Shown piece by piece: positions 43,011 through 54,497 of a stretch of DNA of 64,000 nt. The stretch comes from Chalara sp. BL73 (lineage: Eukaryota; Ascomycota; Leotiomycetes; Helotiales). Where the stretch lies: NCBI GenBank assembly GCA_918026815.1, contig CAKJVC010000150.1:1178001-1242000 (forward strand), read 5' to 3'. Position numbers and translations under genes: made by a program. The notes below the pieces were generated by a model that worked only from the letters and a program-made list of their open reading frames with translations, ran no database searches and had not been told where the DNA came from. Numbering within the stretch: position 1 is the stretch's first letter; each line of letters starts with the position of its first letter.

Positions 43011-44976
43011 TTTCGAGTAATGAAAGAGCGTAAGAAGCTTAAGTAAAGAGAGAGATTCCCAAGAATGGGAAATTAGATAAAAAGACAGCCTCGTGCTGCA
43101 TGTGTTACAGGTTTGAAAGAAATGTTGACTGCGCACGCTTCCCAAGGAACGAGTGTTTTGGGGGGGCTCTCAAAACTTATTGTGAAGCAAAAGGCTAGGC
43201 ACTTTTGCTCTTTGAAAAACCTGCCCCCAAAGCTAGGGAGGGCTTATCTTCGCGGACATATCTCCAAGTAAAGTCAATTCTCTGACACCGCTTCCGGACA
43301 AGAGATTGCACAAGTATCAACAAGGGTGCCACTGAATAGGTTGCCCCCTTTCGAATAGCCCTGGCCAATATTTTAAGCGGACCGCTTATCCCGAACGGAG
43401 AACGAAATCTTGGCCCCGTTCCGCGCCAGATATACAATTTACATTCGTGGCCGGTTTTTCCATCTCGGCCGCTGACATCAGAAACACACAACCCGCTAAT
43501 CTCCTTTACCTTTAGCGATTCTGCAAGATTCAGGAGTAATGTGAGCATCATCTGAAGTTTTGCATGATGCGCGTAATGGGAGCGGGATACACGGCCAATG
43601 GAAGCGATCGTTGAATGCGGCGCAGTAGGGCTTCCTGCAATGCGTGGGGAAGGGCCAGGGGCCGAACCTTGGCTGCGGGAAGCGGGAAAATGCAGATGGA
43701 TAATCGCTTTCGCTTTGGTGTTCGCCACATCGCTATAACCTACCTGTACGTAAAATCAAGAATAGAAACGCAGCTACAAATCCAAATATGATGTAATTGC
43801 TACTAAAAGAAAGCTAAATCGATCCTATGTCGGCCCCCCATTGTTTTTGATACAAAGGCTTGGTCTTTTCGGCAAGAATCGTCAAGCTTTATTAAATATT
43901 TCGGGTCAATTGTAAGCCAAATTTCTTTAAAAGCTTGTTTTAATATTTTAATATTTTTGATTTGTTATTAAAAGCTTTTAATTACACAAAGGTCTAGTGA
44001 TTGCGCGGCCTATTGTAATTGTTCGAATCACCTCGTTTTTGTGTACGTTGAATGACTGTAGAACGGGAGTGTCCAGTCTCGGCCACTATTCGGGATACTG
44101 TGTGCCCAAGAACATGGCGAGTCCAAATAGGGCTTTTTTTTTAGGTGTAGCAGGCTCCTTTCGACCCTCTTTTGATTTGGTGTGGTGGGGTGACCCCGCA
44201 TAATAACCAAATGTGTGGGTCACGTGGCAAACACCTAAGCGATTGTACATCCTGACTATCGAGCCGCCTTGTCAAAGAGGCACATGCTGACATGCAGCTT
44301 ATCTTATATGTTCGTTGTACCTGCATCCCATATATCGGTCCCATTAAATAAGGCGTACTGAGGTTGTATGCGGAAACACGCCTGTAATAGATATACTTAT
44401 TAGATTGCTTTCATTGACAACAACACTCCATCAAAACATTGTAATTGGAGAAGCCATCAAGTAAGAGCCAAACTAAACTTCGTACAATACAATGTGAGCA
44501 TTAATTGGTGGTCGTTTACGAAGTTTCCTCTCCCGCCGAGTACCTGACTCGAGCCGTGAGTCTCTAGCCCTACCCCTATCTGATAGTCTGCCAAGAGCCT
44601 CGGCCGGAGATTGCCCAGTTCTGATTTGCGGGCAGTAGGTCGCAAGCCATGCCTCTTTGGTAACTTGGAATTAGAATTGCTGCACCTCCGAAGCGGTTGC
44701 GCTACCAAGAGAAGTACGCCGCATCGATGCATACACCTCCCTACCCTTTTGACATACCCATACCGGCATATCCATCCAAGCATTTCCATCCAATACTATC
44801 AGGTTGTACAATCAAAATCCTGACTATACTTTTTTTTTTCAGATCGTGAAGAAGAGGTTGTGGAAACTCATCCCAAGTCCCTCTCCCGTTCTCTCTCCTT
44901 CTTTTACGCCTTTATGAGACAATAGTGAAGATAGTTGTTTCCATGTCCATTCGTTTCTTCAAACCACTTCGTCAAA
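43011..44976. other. divergent promoter region of chitinase and LysM genes
   Basis: About 2 kb between the two start codons. It holds a possible reductase relic (separate entry), an AT-rich patch at 43880-43990 and no other supported gene. Shared regulatory sites are likely here but none is identified. Confidence 0.55.
43195..43500 (-). pseudogene. possible ferric-reductase NAD-binding fragment
   Basis: The minus-strand frame contains SPFGISGPLK, then YSVAPLLILVQSLV and CQRIDFTWRYVRED, an order that resembles GPFGISEP...APLL...RIxxxW in fungal ferric-reductase-type oxidoreductases. The GGxG nucleotide motif between them is not readable, and the longer 177-codon frame starts with GTG. Weak pattern similarity only. 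Confidence 0.28.
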
Positions 44977-47900
44977 ATGCGCACTAATTCGACATTACTT
45001 GTGTTTGCTTTACTTCTTCGCTTCGCCTACAGTATAACATACATCTCAAACTCCTCTCTACCGTCTGAAGTTTTGACCGTGGGTTGTGCATCAGCCTTGA
45101 CAGCGGAGATAGCCTGTGATCCTTTCATCCGAAAGTTTCGTCCCGGCGCGTATTTCTCGACGGCCGGATTGACAGCAGCTTGCACAACTGCCTGTAACTC
45201 CGCTCTAGGATCTTATCAAGCTGCAATCGAAACAGCATGTAGAGGCGAAGTCTACAATAGGACTGATGGCGAGAATTCAGCAACGGGGGAGAGGCTTCCA
45301 ATCACGTTCATTCCGGATCTCTTGCGGTATCATTTCAACAGAACTTGCCTGACAAGCAATGGTAAATTCTGTAATAATGTTGCGTATCAAGCGGCTGTTC
45401 TGGGCGACTCTAGTGCAAATCCCTTAGGTAAGAGAATGGGTGACTTTTTGTTATACCCACGAGGCCTCTCATTCGATCTTTCTTGCAAGCATCTTTTACT
45501 GATGAACCAAACTGAGTGAAATAGGTTCTGAAGTTGCAAATGCTACCGCAGTCAGTCCCTGTGATGACTGTCTCATTAAAAACAGACAATTTGATGCCAG
45601 TTCTCCTTTCTATCAAGGAGCTGCCTTGAGACCTGGATACAGCTCCTACACGTCCAGCTGTTCTAAGACTGGGTTTCCACTCTCTACGTCTACTCTGTCC
45701 TTTTCTGAGTAAGCCAACTGATTCCATGTTTCTGACTCCCCACTTCAGGAAATCTAAAGGGCTAAATCTAATCATAGAATCACTCCAACTCCAACGGCAA
45801 CACCGGCTTGTAAAGGGACAGTGTATGCGATTCAAAGTGGTGACACGTGCACTTCAATCTCTCGATCCCAAGGGATTGCAACATCTTGGTTACTAATGGG
45901 CAACGGCCTAAACGCGTATTGCTCTGAGTTCCCTACAAGTGGAAACCTCTGTATAGACAATACATGCTCCACATATACAGTCAAAGCAAATGATACTTGT
46001 ACCTCAATTGCTAAAGCTTTTAACCTCACAGAGACCCAAATTCGCAGCTGTAAGTTCTTAATATGAGATATTTTATAAAAACTTATCAATTGCAGGGAAC
46101 CCAATTTTGGATCCTCCATGCACCAATCTTGACAAGTCTCTTGGTCATGAAATATGCGTAGGCATCCCTGGCAATGCTTATGCATCTCCAAGTACATCAT
46201 TTCCACCAGTTACCAGCGCTTCAACCGCAGCTCCCATACCGACCAATGTTGCTGCTGGAACTAACACTAACTGCGGCAAATATTACATGGCAGTTCCTGG
46301 AGATTACTGTAACTTGATTGTATTGAAATTCAGCATTACGCTGGAGGATTTCGTCTTCCTGAATACGGCGATAAATTCAAAGTATGTCCCAGCCAAGACT
46401 AGATTTGATTATCTGCTAACAACCGCACTGTTGTACGAATCTCTTTGCTGAAGAAAGTTATTGCGTACAAGCTGTTGGCAAAAGTATATTTTTTCTCTTC
46501 AAGCTCCGCTTTCATCGCTGACATTGAACAGTAACTGATTATCCCGGCCATCCTGGTTATGTGGAGCCCGTAAGTTACCTTAGCTTCAAGTACCTCTCAT
46601 CTGTTGTTCTCTGACTAGAAGTTCGCTTGAACCCAATTCCCTTCAACAGATTTGCACTAGCTTAAAGAATCATCACTCGAGCATTGTAAAAGATGATTAT
46701 CTTATGTAGCCCCGTTCTTCTGTTCTTCTTATGGCCTATTCAGAGGTGCAGATCTGATGGCAACAGAGATAACAAGAATTTAGCTAACTTACCTAGACCA
46801 CAACTGTTGCACCTATTCCGTATGCTAGCCAACCTATATCAACGTATACTCCTCCTCCCCTAAATATCACAGAGGGGCTCCCACTCGCTACTGGCACTCG
46901 GAAAGATTGTTTCTGGTATGTCAGTGGCTCGGAGCTACAGATCGATATCGAAGGAACCTTCTACGACAGTGTTTGCGAGGCAATTATTGACGGGTTCTCC
47001 TTGTCAAAGGAAGAATTAGAAAACTGGTACTCTATCTATTTCCTGCATGAAAGTAGCCTGAGCTTACGGGTAACTCTAGGAACCCATCTTTGGCAACGAA
47101 TGGTTCTACCACTTCGTGTACTCCTGATCCAAATTTCAGATATTGCTTGTCTGCTTACAACCCCGTGGACGCACCGCAAGACGAAGAAGACCCAGTGGAA
47201 CAATTACCAATCAGAGTAAGCCTTTGCTGATAAACCAAAATGAGTGAAATTTTCTGACATAAAATTCCAGGAAGGTGCTACAGCGGACTGTACTGATTAT
47301 GACGCTGCCGTTGGCTCTACAACTTGCCAAATGATTCTGGATCGGAATGGTATAACGATCGCCCAGTTTTACGCTTGGAATTCAGCTGTAAACTCGGATT
47401 GTTCCGGGCTTTGGCTCAATTATCGATATTGTGTTTCAATTACTGTCCCTGGTTCTGAGACGACAGTAACAGCATCACCCACATCAACTCCAACAACGCC
47501 TACCCCGCCCGGACCAACACAAAGTGGCCAGCCAAGTAACTGCGCCAAGTGGGATATTGCCAATGGTGAGTTGAATAATGTATAGAATAGAATGGCGAAC
47601 CTGGAGCTGACAAACACAAATAGACGGTGACTCTTGTCTATCGATGATAAACGAATTCCTTATCACCGCTGAACAATTTTATTCATGGAACCCAGCTGTT
47701 TCATCAGACTGCAGTTCAGGGTTTTGGAAAGAGTAAGGCTCCAAGCACAGCAATACAGAAACCAAAGCAGCTCTAACCACTTTCTCTACTGCAGTTATGC
47801 TTATTGCGTCGGACTCACCACAACCTCCGTTACATCGCAAACTTCAAGCACCCCGCCGCCAACGACAGTAACTCCAGTTCCGGCCCCAGGCCCCACCCAA

Positions 47901-48095
47901 GCCAACAGCATCCCCAGCAACTGCAATAAATACGCCATGGCACCGGCAGGATCTTGGTGTGCCAAGTTTGCGGAAGATGAGGGTATATCACTAGCAAACT
48001 TGTATGCCTGGAATGCCGTTCTTGGACCCAACGGCGAGAATTGTGGGGGGAGTTTCTGGGCAAATACTTACTACTGTACTGGTGTATCTTCGTGA
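44977..48095 (+). CDS. secreted multi-LysM protein, up to seven LysM modules, 784 aa if fully spliced
   Basis: Predicted extracellular chitin-oligomer binder. Eleven exons (44977-45427, 45525-45708, 45778-46049, 46096-46381, 46431-46483, 46532-46569, 46797-47026, 47080-47215, 47271-47565, 47624-47732, 47795-48095). A signal peptide (MRTNSTLLVFALLLRFAYS) is followed by a Cys-rich 200-residue domain. LysM modules read YAIQSGDTCTSIS, YTVKANDTCTSIA with WNP, YYMAVPGDYC, a degenerate fourth, then TTCQMILDRNGITIAQFYAW, DGDSCLSM with WNP and AGSWCAKFAEDEGIS, separated by Pro/Thr linkers. All introns are GT-AG except intron 4, which ends CTG where CAG is expected (46428-46430); without it the frame stops at 46449-46451 (TGA). 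The divergent neighbour is the subgroup C chitinase. Confidence 0.82.
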
Positions 48096-48644
48096 TTGAT
48101 TGCTTAAGGGGAGGATTCATGTGTCCTCTGAACTGTATTATCTGAACAAAACGTATATAATGCTTTGTAATTTATGACCAAAATGTATGGCTTTAAGCTT
48201 GTTGGTGAAAATTGCATAAACAATAACGAAAGATTCGCTTCATCTTTCATCTGGAAATCACTCAATAACCCATAAGATAGCAGCCCCTTCATGAAAATGA
48301 ACAGCTCTTTATATATAATACATATTTCTGTTACAAAAACCAAATTACTACTCTACCTTTAGAATTGTAGCTACAGGTTCCCAAAGAAATTGGGAGACTG
48401 CCAGCTTTCGCAAATCACATGATTGTTTGCCACTGAAAACTCTTGGCGGGGCTGACTGGTATTTAACCGACCTGCAATCCCTCGTCATCTCTCGCTTCTC
48501 CTTCTTCTCATACCAGGAACTTCCACAACACACAAGTATACTCAATCTCTCGTTTCGCAGTATTTCACTGACGAAGATCTTGAGGGTCAATCACTATTCA
48601 AATACCTTGTAATACACCAGACAGGTCAGACTAATTCATCCGCC
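48096..48644. other. intergenic, nothing recognised
   Basis: Promoter of the orphan 237-aa gene, with a TATTTAA TATA-like site near 48460-48466. Confidence 0.45.
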
Positions 48645-49358
48645 ATGCAACAATCAGTCGGCGGAGGACCTCCTAGAATGGCAAAGTCAGTTGGTGGAAA
48701 AGGTCCAAGAGGTATATCCACCCGGTCTGTTACTATTGCGGACCACAACTCTACCGAGTTCATCTCCGTGTTCAGCGTCTTCGGGGACGACCCTCCGCTC
48801 CCTCCTCTGTTCTCCTTCCAGGTCTACGTGACATTTCCTATTGGAACCGACAGCAACCAACGAGAGCAGCTCAGCGTCAGCCTTTATGAGAGCATTACCT
48901 TGAAAAGAAGCAAGCCCTCGTTTCCGTTCTGGCGATTGGACGTACACTTCATCCCCAACGCCACGAAAGATGCTTGTCTTTCTTACTATCGCGAGGACAA
49001 GCAAGCGAGAAAAGATAAGCCTCTCCGAGTCATGTCGGGCTACAAGGATGAATCAACACCAACTGGCGGCGTGCTCGTCCTTCTAGATCACGAAGAATGG
49101 GAAGAGAAGGGCGTGGGAGTTGTGTATTTTGATCTTGACAAGGACTTCCTCGAGGCTGACAGGGCTCCTGGAGAACCTGAGCCGAAACTCGAATTGTACT
49201 GGGATGCGGTACCAGTATGCAGCCCCAAGGAAGGTTGGAGCCCGCCAAATCCTTATCCGGTGAACGAACGCTTTTGGGATCTCTATTGCAGGGGCCCTGG
49301 AGAGTATTTACAGGAGAAGCTGGAGGAGGCTCGGAACGAGGGAAAGACTGAATGGTGA
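48645..49358 (+). CDS. hypothetical protein, 237 aa
   Basis: I do not recognise this protein. The ATG at 48645 opens a single uninterrupted frame with even, coding-like composition. It has no signal peptide or membrane segment. Residues 1-30 are Gly/basic; then come mixed strands (FSFQVYVTFPIG, FWRLDVHFIP, GGVLVLLDHEEWEEKGVGVV) and an acidic second half ending in a Glu-rich helix (YLQEKLEEARNEGKTEW). It looks soluble and cytosolic. It lies 550 bp downstream of the LysM gene on the same strand but has no visible link to it. Confidence 0.6.
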   Translation: MQQSVGGGPPRMAKSVGGKGPRGISTRSVTIADHNSTEFISVFSVFGDDPPLPPLFSFQVYVTFPIGTDSNQREQLSVSLYESITLKRSKPSFPFWRLDVHFIPNATKDACLSYYREDKQARKDKPLRVMSGYKDESTPTGGVLVLLDHEEWEEKGVGVVYFDLDKDFLEADRAPGEPEPKLELYWDAVPVCSPKEGWSPPNPYPVNERFWDLYCRGPGEYLQEKLEEARNEGKTEW

Positions 49359-49767
49359 TCGCTTGAAGGGGGAAGAGGAGACTAGGGAGCGCGGATTACA
49401 GGGTGCCCGACAAGAGCGACAGTACCTTGTGGGTCAGGACTTGCAGGGAGCGGAATAGTTATTTGACATAAACGTAGGTTGGTATCAGAGTAAGGAAGGC
49501 TTAGGTTTCACCTCTTGCGGGTGATAAATCACGAATAGAAAAATAAAAAATCGTTACAATGAATACTGCTCCAGGAACACTGTATATCTCTTCCTGGTCA
49601 GTCCGCACAAAAGAATTAGGCACGCATGTCACCATATATCACGCAGAAATGCGATACTTTAAGAGCGGCCAGTCTGAGTTATCGCAAGCCAACGTACTCG
49701 CAGCCGTAAGGCCAATGCCCTCAATTCGAGAGCTCAGAACCCGGCCGCTATATATAAATAGCACGTC
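49359..49767. other. intergenic, nothing recognised
   Basis: 3' flank of the orphan gene. A 70-codon frame at 49559-49771 has no support. Confidence 0.5.
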
Positions 49768-50045
49768 CTAGAGGGGCCATATCTGGATCTCTACAACTTT
49801 TTTAAACCAGCTCAAGTAATTACATACAATAAGAGTGATTGGGCCTGTGTACCAGATATCCGAGCCAGCCGTTCTGGGTTGGCGAGAACATATAATAGTC
49901 GGTAATGTCTCGGCGGTATTACGTGGATTGGCTCTAGTTGTCACGAATCCAAATACGGAAGCCTTGATAGCTAGTTGTATGGCTCCGTTACGAGGATACG
50001 AAGCTAAATAGAGAAGGGGAAGAAAAGTGTTGCTGAGCCTGGTAG
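49768..50045 (-). pseudogene. unknown ORF remnant, related to 58440-58563
   Basis: An open minus-strand frame of about 92 codons without an ATG ends at TAG 49768-49770. It contains LLYLASYPRNGAIQLAIKAS and VFGFVTTRANP, which parallels LLSLVYNPRNRTSLLASIAP-GFGFVT on the minus strand at 58440-58530, and the DNA is visibly similar too. I do not recognise the family. Confidence 0.4.
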
Positions 50046-51116
50046 CTTCCCTTAAACAGGAAAATTCATCACGTAATTAATGCCCTAGCTTAATTTAACC
50101 GAATCAATAATATCTCTTGTAAATAGTGGCCTTAGCGTGGCACAAGTAGTAGTTACATGAGCGTTGCAACAAATACCTTTTTTTTTTTAGTAAGCTTGAT
50201 TTCGAGCCTAAAATACAGCTGTAAAAAAACGCAACGATCCGTAAGATAATGCTTTAAACTGTTTTGACTAAACGTAGAGAAAGTAGCTTATTGTTGTCAC
50301 GGTTAGCATGTGACAACTTAGCGTGTGCTCCCTAATTGGGACTAGAGGCCTGTAGCCTGAGAATCTGGCCTAGCCGACAGCTCCCGAGTTTTTACTTTTT
50401 CTCCTTAGTTTAGTATTTTGTATTGAGCTACTTACACACCGCTTTTCCAGGTTTATAGGACCGTATTCCTGACAGTGGCGGGGGTTCGGCCAGCTTAGCG
50501 ATGGGGTAAGCTACTTGCGTAATCATTTACCAAGTTGCTCGATCCACGTGATAAAGCTTCGTCAGCGACAAGGTTGACCGAGCCTGCATCCATTTGATAT
50601 CCGACGGGTTTCAGCATCAATAATGCAACATAAGGCACTGCATCTTTCCCTCCACTGCTTAGCTGATTCTGAGGTAGCAACTTAAAATCTGCGTTATTTT
50701 GGCCAGTTGGAGACGTGGCACGCATAAAGCCCTGGCGCTAAAGCTATCGTCTCGTTGGAGGGTCCAGGAGGGCCTTTATGCAGGCGGCCAGATAACAAGC
50801 GAATGCAAAACACCAACATCTCAGAGCTGGTTCATCAAAGTCATCATGCCTTTCCCTTATTAAGAATTAAAATTGAAATCATTTCTTGACCAGACCTACC
50901 TACTCTCAAATCGCAAAGTCTTGTCGCGGCTCATTTCTACGTACAACTTCTCTACGGGGACTTCACCAGAACTGCAGCTTTGCCTAGGCATTTACAATAC
51001 TTGAATCTCTCTTTCAGCGTCGACTGAATCTTGCTTTCGGTCCTCAGATAAAATAAGCAGTATTTCCTCCAAAAGTTTGCCCAACCTTCGCAATAGCCAA
51101 ACCTCACTCTCAAAAA
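50046..51116. other. intergenic with a candidate LTR
   Basis: Apart from the candidate LTR below, no gene is supported. The gene at 51117 has no clear TATA box. Confidence 0.5.
50295..50474 (+). mobile_element. candidate solo LTR, 180 bp
   Basis: Begins TGTCACGG and ends CCTGACA, so the outer five bases are perfect inverted repeats (TGTCA/TGACA). A hairpin GTTGTCAC...GTGACAAC overlaps the left end. The base after the right end starts GTGGCGGGGG, where a primer-binding site (TGG...) would begin, but no internal region is recognisable and flanking 5-mers do not match. Confidence 0.3.
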
Positions 51117-53359
51117 ATGGCAACATCGGCTGCAGCTCAAGAAAAGCCGCAATATCATCACTTCATCCCACGCTTCATTTTACGAAATTACTCACATCCA
51201 GGTGAACCAACAACTGGTTCCCGAAATTCCAAAAATCGAGTCAAACAGCGAGGCAATCGCAAGAATGGGCCACGCGCAAGAGAGCCAGTGCTTTATGGCA
51301 TCAACCTCAGTGGCGAAGAACCCGAAATAACAGAGACAACAGTGGCGAAGACCTTCGGGATGATGGATATGTACTGCGGTCTCGGCGCATCTGCGAAACG
51401 GCACCAAGTGGAAGAACAATTATCCGTGCTTGAATCTCGGGCCGGCGAAATCATCAGCACGATTCGGAAGGCATTCGAGGCAGGAAAGGATGATGTTTGG
51501 GTGACAAGAACTCAGCGAGATACCTTGAGGAAATTCCTATTCATTATGAAGTACCGGAGTAGCGGATTTCACAGGCGCTATTTCCACGAAAGTGCCGATG
51601 ACTATAACGAAGATGATAGAGAGAGTATGTTGAAATATATGAAGGAGAAAGGCATAGAGAAACCTATTGGTGTATGGTTGGACAATATCAAGGCTATTCT
51701 TGACTTGAAGATGGATTATCAAAAGGGATGGATGGACAAGTTGAGAAAGCGAATCTATCCTGACGATGCCGAATGGTGCATCAACAATATCCAGGGATTT
51801 TACATGGCTCTCGTTACTCCAAACAACAAGGAAGAGGAATTCCTACTCACGCAGAATGCCTACAGCCTCTTTGAAGGTGCATCAACCCTGGAACCCAGTC
51901 CCACCACTGGCAAATTGGAAGTCTCGGCCTACACGGAATTCCACCTCTTTGCTCCTATAGCACCAAGACTGTTGATTGTGCTTCGGTCATTCATCCTTCC
52001 CGTACCTGAACAGGATTGCGCTCACACCCTTGAAACCAGAAAGCTCTTCCTCAACGCTGTTACGGCTCCACATGTCAACCCCGAAGAAGCAGGGATGTTT
52101 CTCAGAGATCTTCCCATCACCAAAGCACTCAACTCGTATTCGAAATTCGTCGCTGGTAAACTTGTTCTTATTAATGGCGGTCCAACAGGGATGCATGATA
52201 AGTTTTGTTTCCGCTTTTTTCCTATATCGGAGGACCACGTCCAGAAAATCAACAAAGTTATGCTGGATGAGAGTCATGCGATTGACTTGATTGTTTTTAA
52301 TAACAAGGCTGCGACTATGAAGACGCTTGGGAAATACCTAGATGGCCAGAGCGTGCTCCCCCCTGAAATCAGCCGTGTTCGAGCTATCATGAAACTGCAA
52401 CAGGCAGAGAAGCTTTTGGCTGCAACTTTGCCAGCGAGTCAAACCCCGGATCCGCCGCAAGAGATATTGAGGGAAGGGAATATACCTGAAGACAAAGTAT
52501 ATGCCTTGTTTCTCGAAAACGAAAAAGCAAAGAATCTCTATTCCAAACTCAGTGAGTGTTGGCCGCCGAATGGGCTTTCCCCCCTGCTTAACAATCTCTA
52601 GGTGGAAAACAGCTTGATAAAAAAGACTTCGATCAAGCTCGCGGGATACTTTATGCGCGCATCAGGATAGACACTCTCACCCGCGGCCTCCCCGAAGCAA
52701 GGAGGGAAGATGCACGCAGGGGATTCCTAAGAGAATTCGTATATGGTGACAAGTTTCCAGCACAAGTCATCTGGATCTATGTCAAACGTATACGTTTTAT
52801 GAAACATGGTGGGACTATGATCAACACCCAAAACATGTTGGAAGATAGTGTTATATCAGGAAAGTACTTGTATGGGACGGAGGATATCATTGCTGCTTGT
52901 AAGTGTCATTCTTCTCGCTTTCACAGGTTTGTGAGTTGCTTAAATCGAGAACAGCTAGAGATTCAATTCGGAAGGAGGATTTCAGCCGCTTGATGTTTCA
53001 TGCTGCTGCTAATGGCTCTTTGATAGCAAAGCCATTATGGGGCCTTGTCAGCGAGCTAACCCTAGATGATAACGGAATGAGACGCTTACATGAGGAGAAA
53101 GAGCTGGTTCTAGGCGATCAAGGCAAGAAAGCATCCAGGCCATTCATTTATTCCTCGATGAATCAAGTTGTGCTAACATTTTTTGGATCTCAGGAAGCAT
53201 TTGCGACTGCGGTATGACCTTCCCTTTTTACCACAAAACTTTCTCACGCGCGTGACACTAACACACTCATAGGAATTCCAAGACTTGAAGAAGCTGCAAA
53301 ATTGGCACGACGTAAAATTATCAAAAATAACATACAGGCAGTACCCAGGTCGCCACTAG
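51117..53359 (+). CDS. DUF4238-like protein, about 691 aa
   Basis: The N-terminus YHHFIPRFILRNYS fits the H-x-x-P-x-F-x-L-R signature of DUF4238, a family of unknown function found in bacteria and fungi. Exon 1 (51117-52551) is long and intact; exon 2 (52602-52898) and exon 3 (52955-53211) join in frame with GTGAGT, GTAAGT and AG signals. The predicted last exon (53273-53359) gives 28 residues, whereas another frame there stays open to 53583 (LTEDEKIELITREFVQGYK) and looks coding. A frameshift or wrong intron choice near 53212-53290 is therefore likely, and the true C-terminus may end at 53583. No catalytic motif is visible. Confidence 0.65.
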
Positions 53360-53583
53360 ACCCTATATTGACAGAAGATGAGAAGATTGAGCTCATTACT
53401 CGCGAATTTGTGCAAGGATACAAAGCCGAGGGTATAGGAGAGAAGCTTGTAGAGAGTGCTGAGTTGGAAAGGGCCTTGTTTGAGGTTGTATATCCGTTGT
53501 TTGGCTCTCGACAAAAAGGCGTAGTTGATGGAAGAGAAGAGGCTGAAGACAGTGAAGGGGGCTCGAGCTGCCTGGTGCAGTGA

Positions 53584-54497
53584 TACACAAATATCTGGTT
53601 AGTGGTGGCGGCGTTAATTCCTAAGTTTCTGCTTGTGGCGAGAAATTCTGTGATCCTGCCAAGGGACCTGATTTGATGACTTTGGAATCTCTAATCGTGG
53701 GCCATCTGTTAGCTTTCGATCTTCGACAACCTCGCCAGCCCACTAAACGCTCAAGTCTGCTCTATTTTTTACATTTGGGCTGGCCGACAAGGGCTGAAGG
53801 AGCATTTTATGGCTGCTGGGATAAGAATTAGTAAATCTTAAAGATATGCTCACTCGGTTCTAGGAGCTTGTCAAGCGGTCACCAACGGACCCCTCCTGAT
53901 TTTTGATGTTTCTATATGCCCTACAGCAATGCTTTTGCCACAATAATAGTATTTTGTTTTCTGCCGCGTCCCCTCAATTACGTTAGCGTGGCTGTAAATA
54001 TAATATTACATAAGCACGCCGCTCTGGAAATCATCGCTAAGGCGCTTGGCGTTTTGTATACTTCTCTCCCCTTTTCCCGGATAACCCGGCATGCAGGTTC
54101 CTATATGCTCTGAATCTTCAAGGCTTTAAGTTGTGTTCTTTTTTAATAGAACCTTTGTAATATGGCTCCGAATCCTAGAAACACGCCGGTGACTGTAATA
54201 AAGCAGGCGGGAATAGCTAAAGCGGCTTTCAGCATATAGATAGGATAATCGGTAGTATAACAACATTAGGGTTCTTCTTTAATTGAATGCCGAATTTTTA
54301 TAGAGAAATAGTAGGGAAACAATGCAAAACCCAATTATAACTTTATATACTTACGAGGTAGAGATTTCAGACTACCGAACTATAATGTCGTTTCGGCACG
54401 CGGGGCCGACGCTGAGTCGATTCCTCTTCTACCCGAGCATGTCATGATTCTAACGCTCCAGGCGCCGAATCTAAAATCCCTCTCAGAAAGACATGCG
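53584..54497. other. intergenic, nothing recognised
   Basis: Convergent 3' flanks of the DUF4238-like gene and the second HET gene. No repeat or coding sequence found. Confidence 0.5.
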
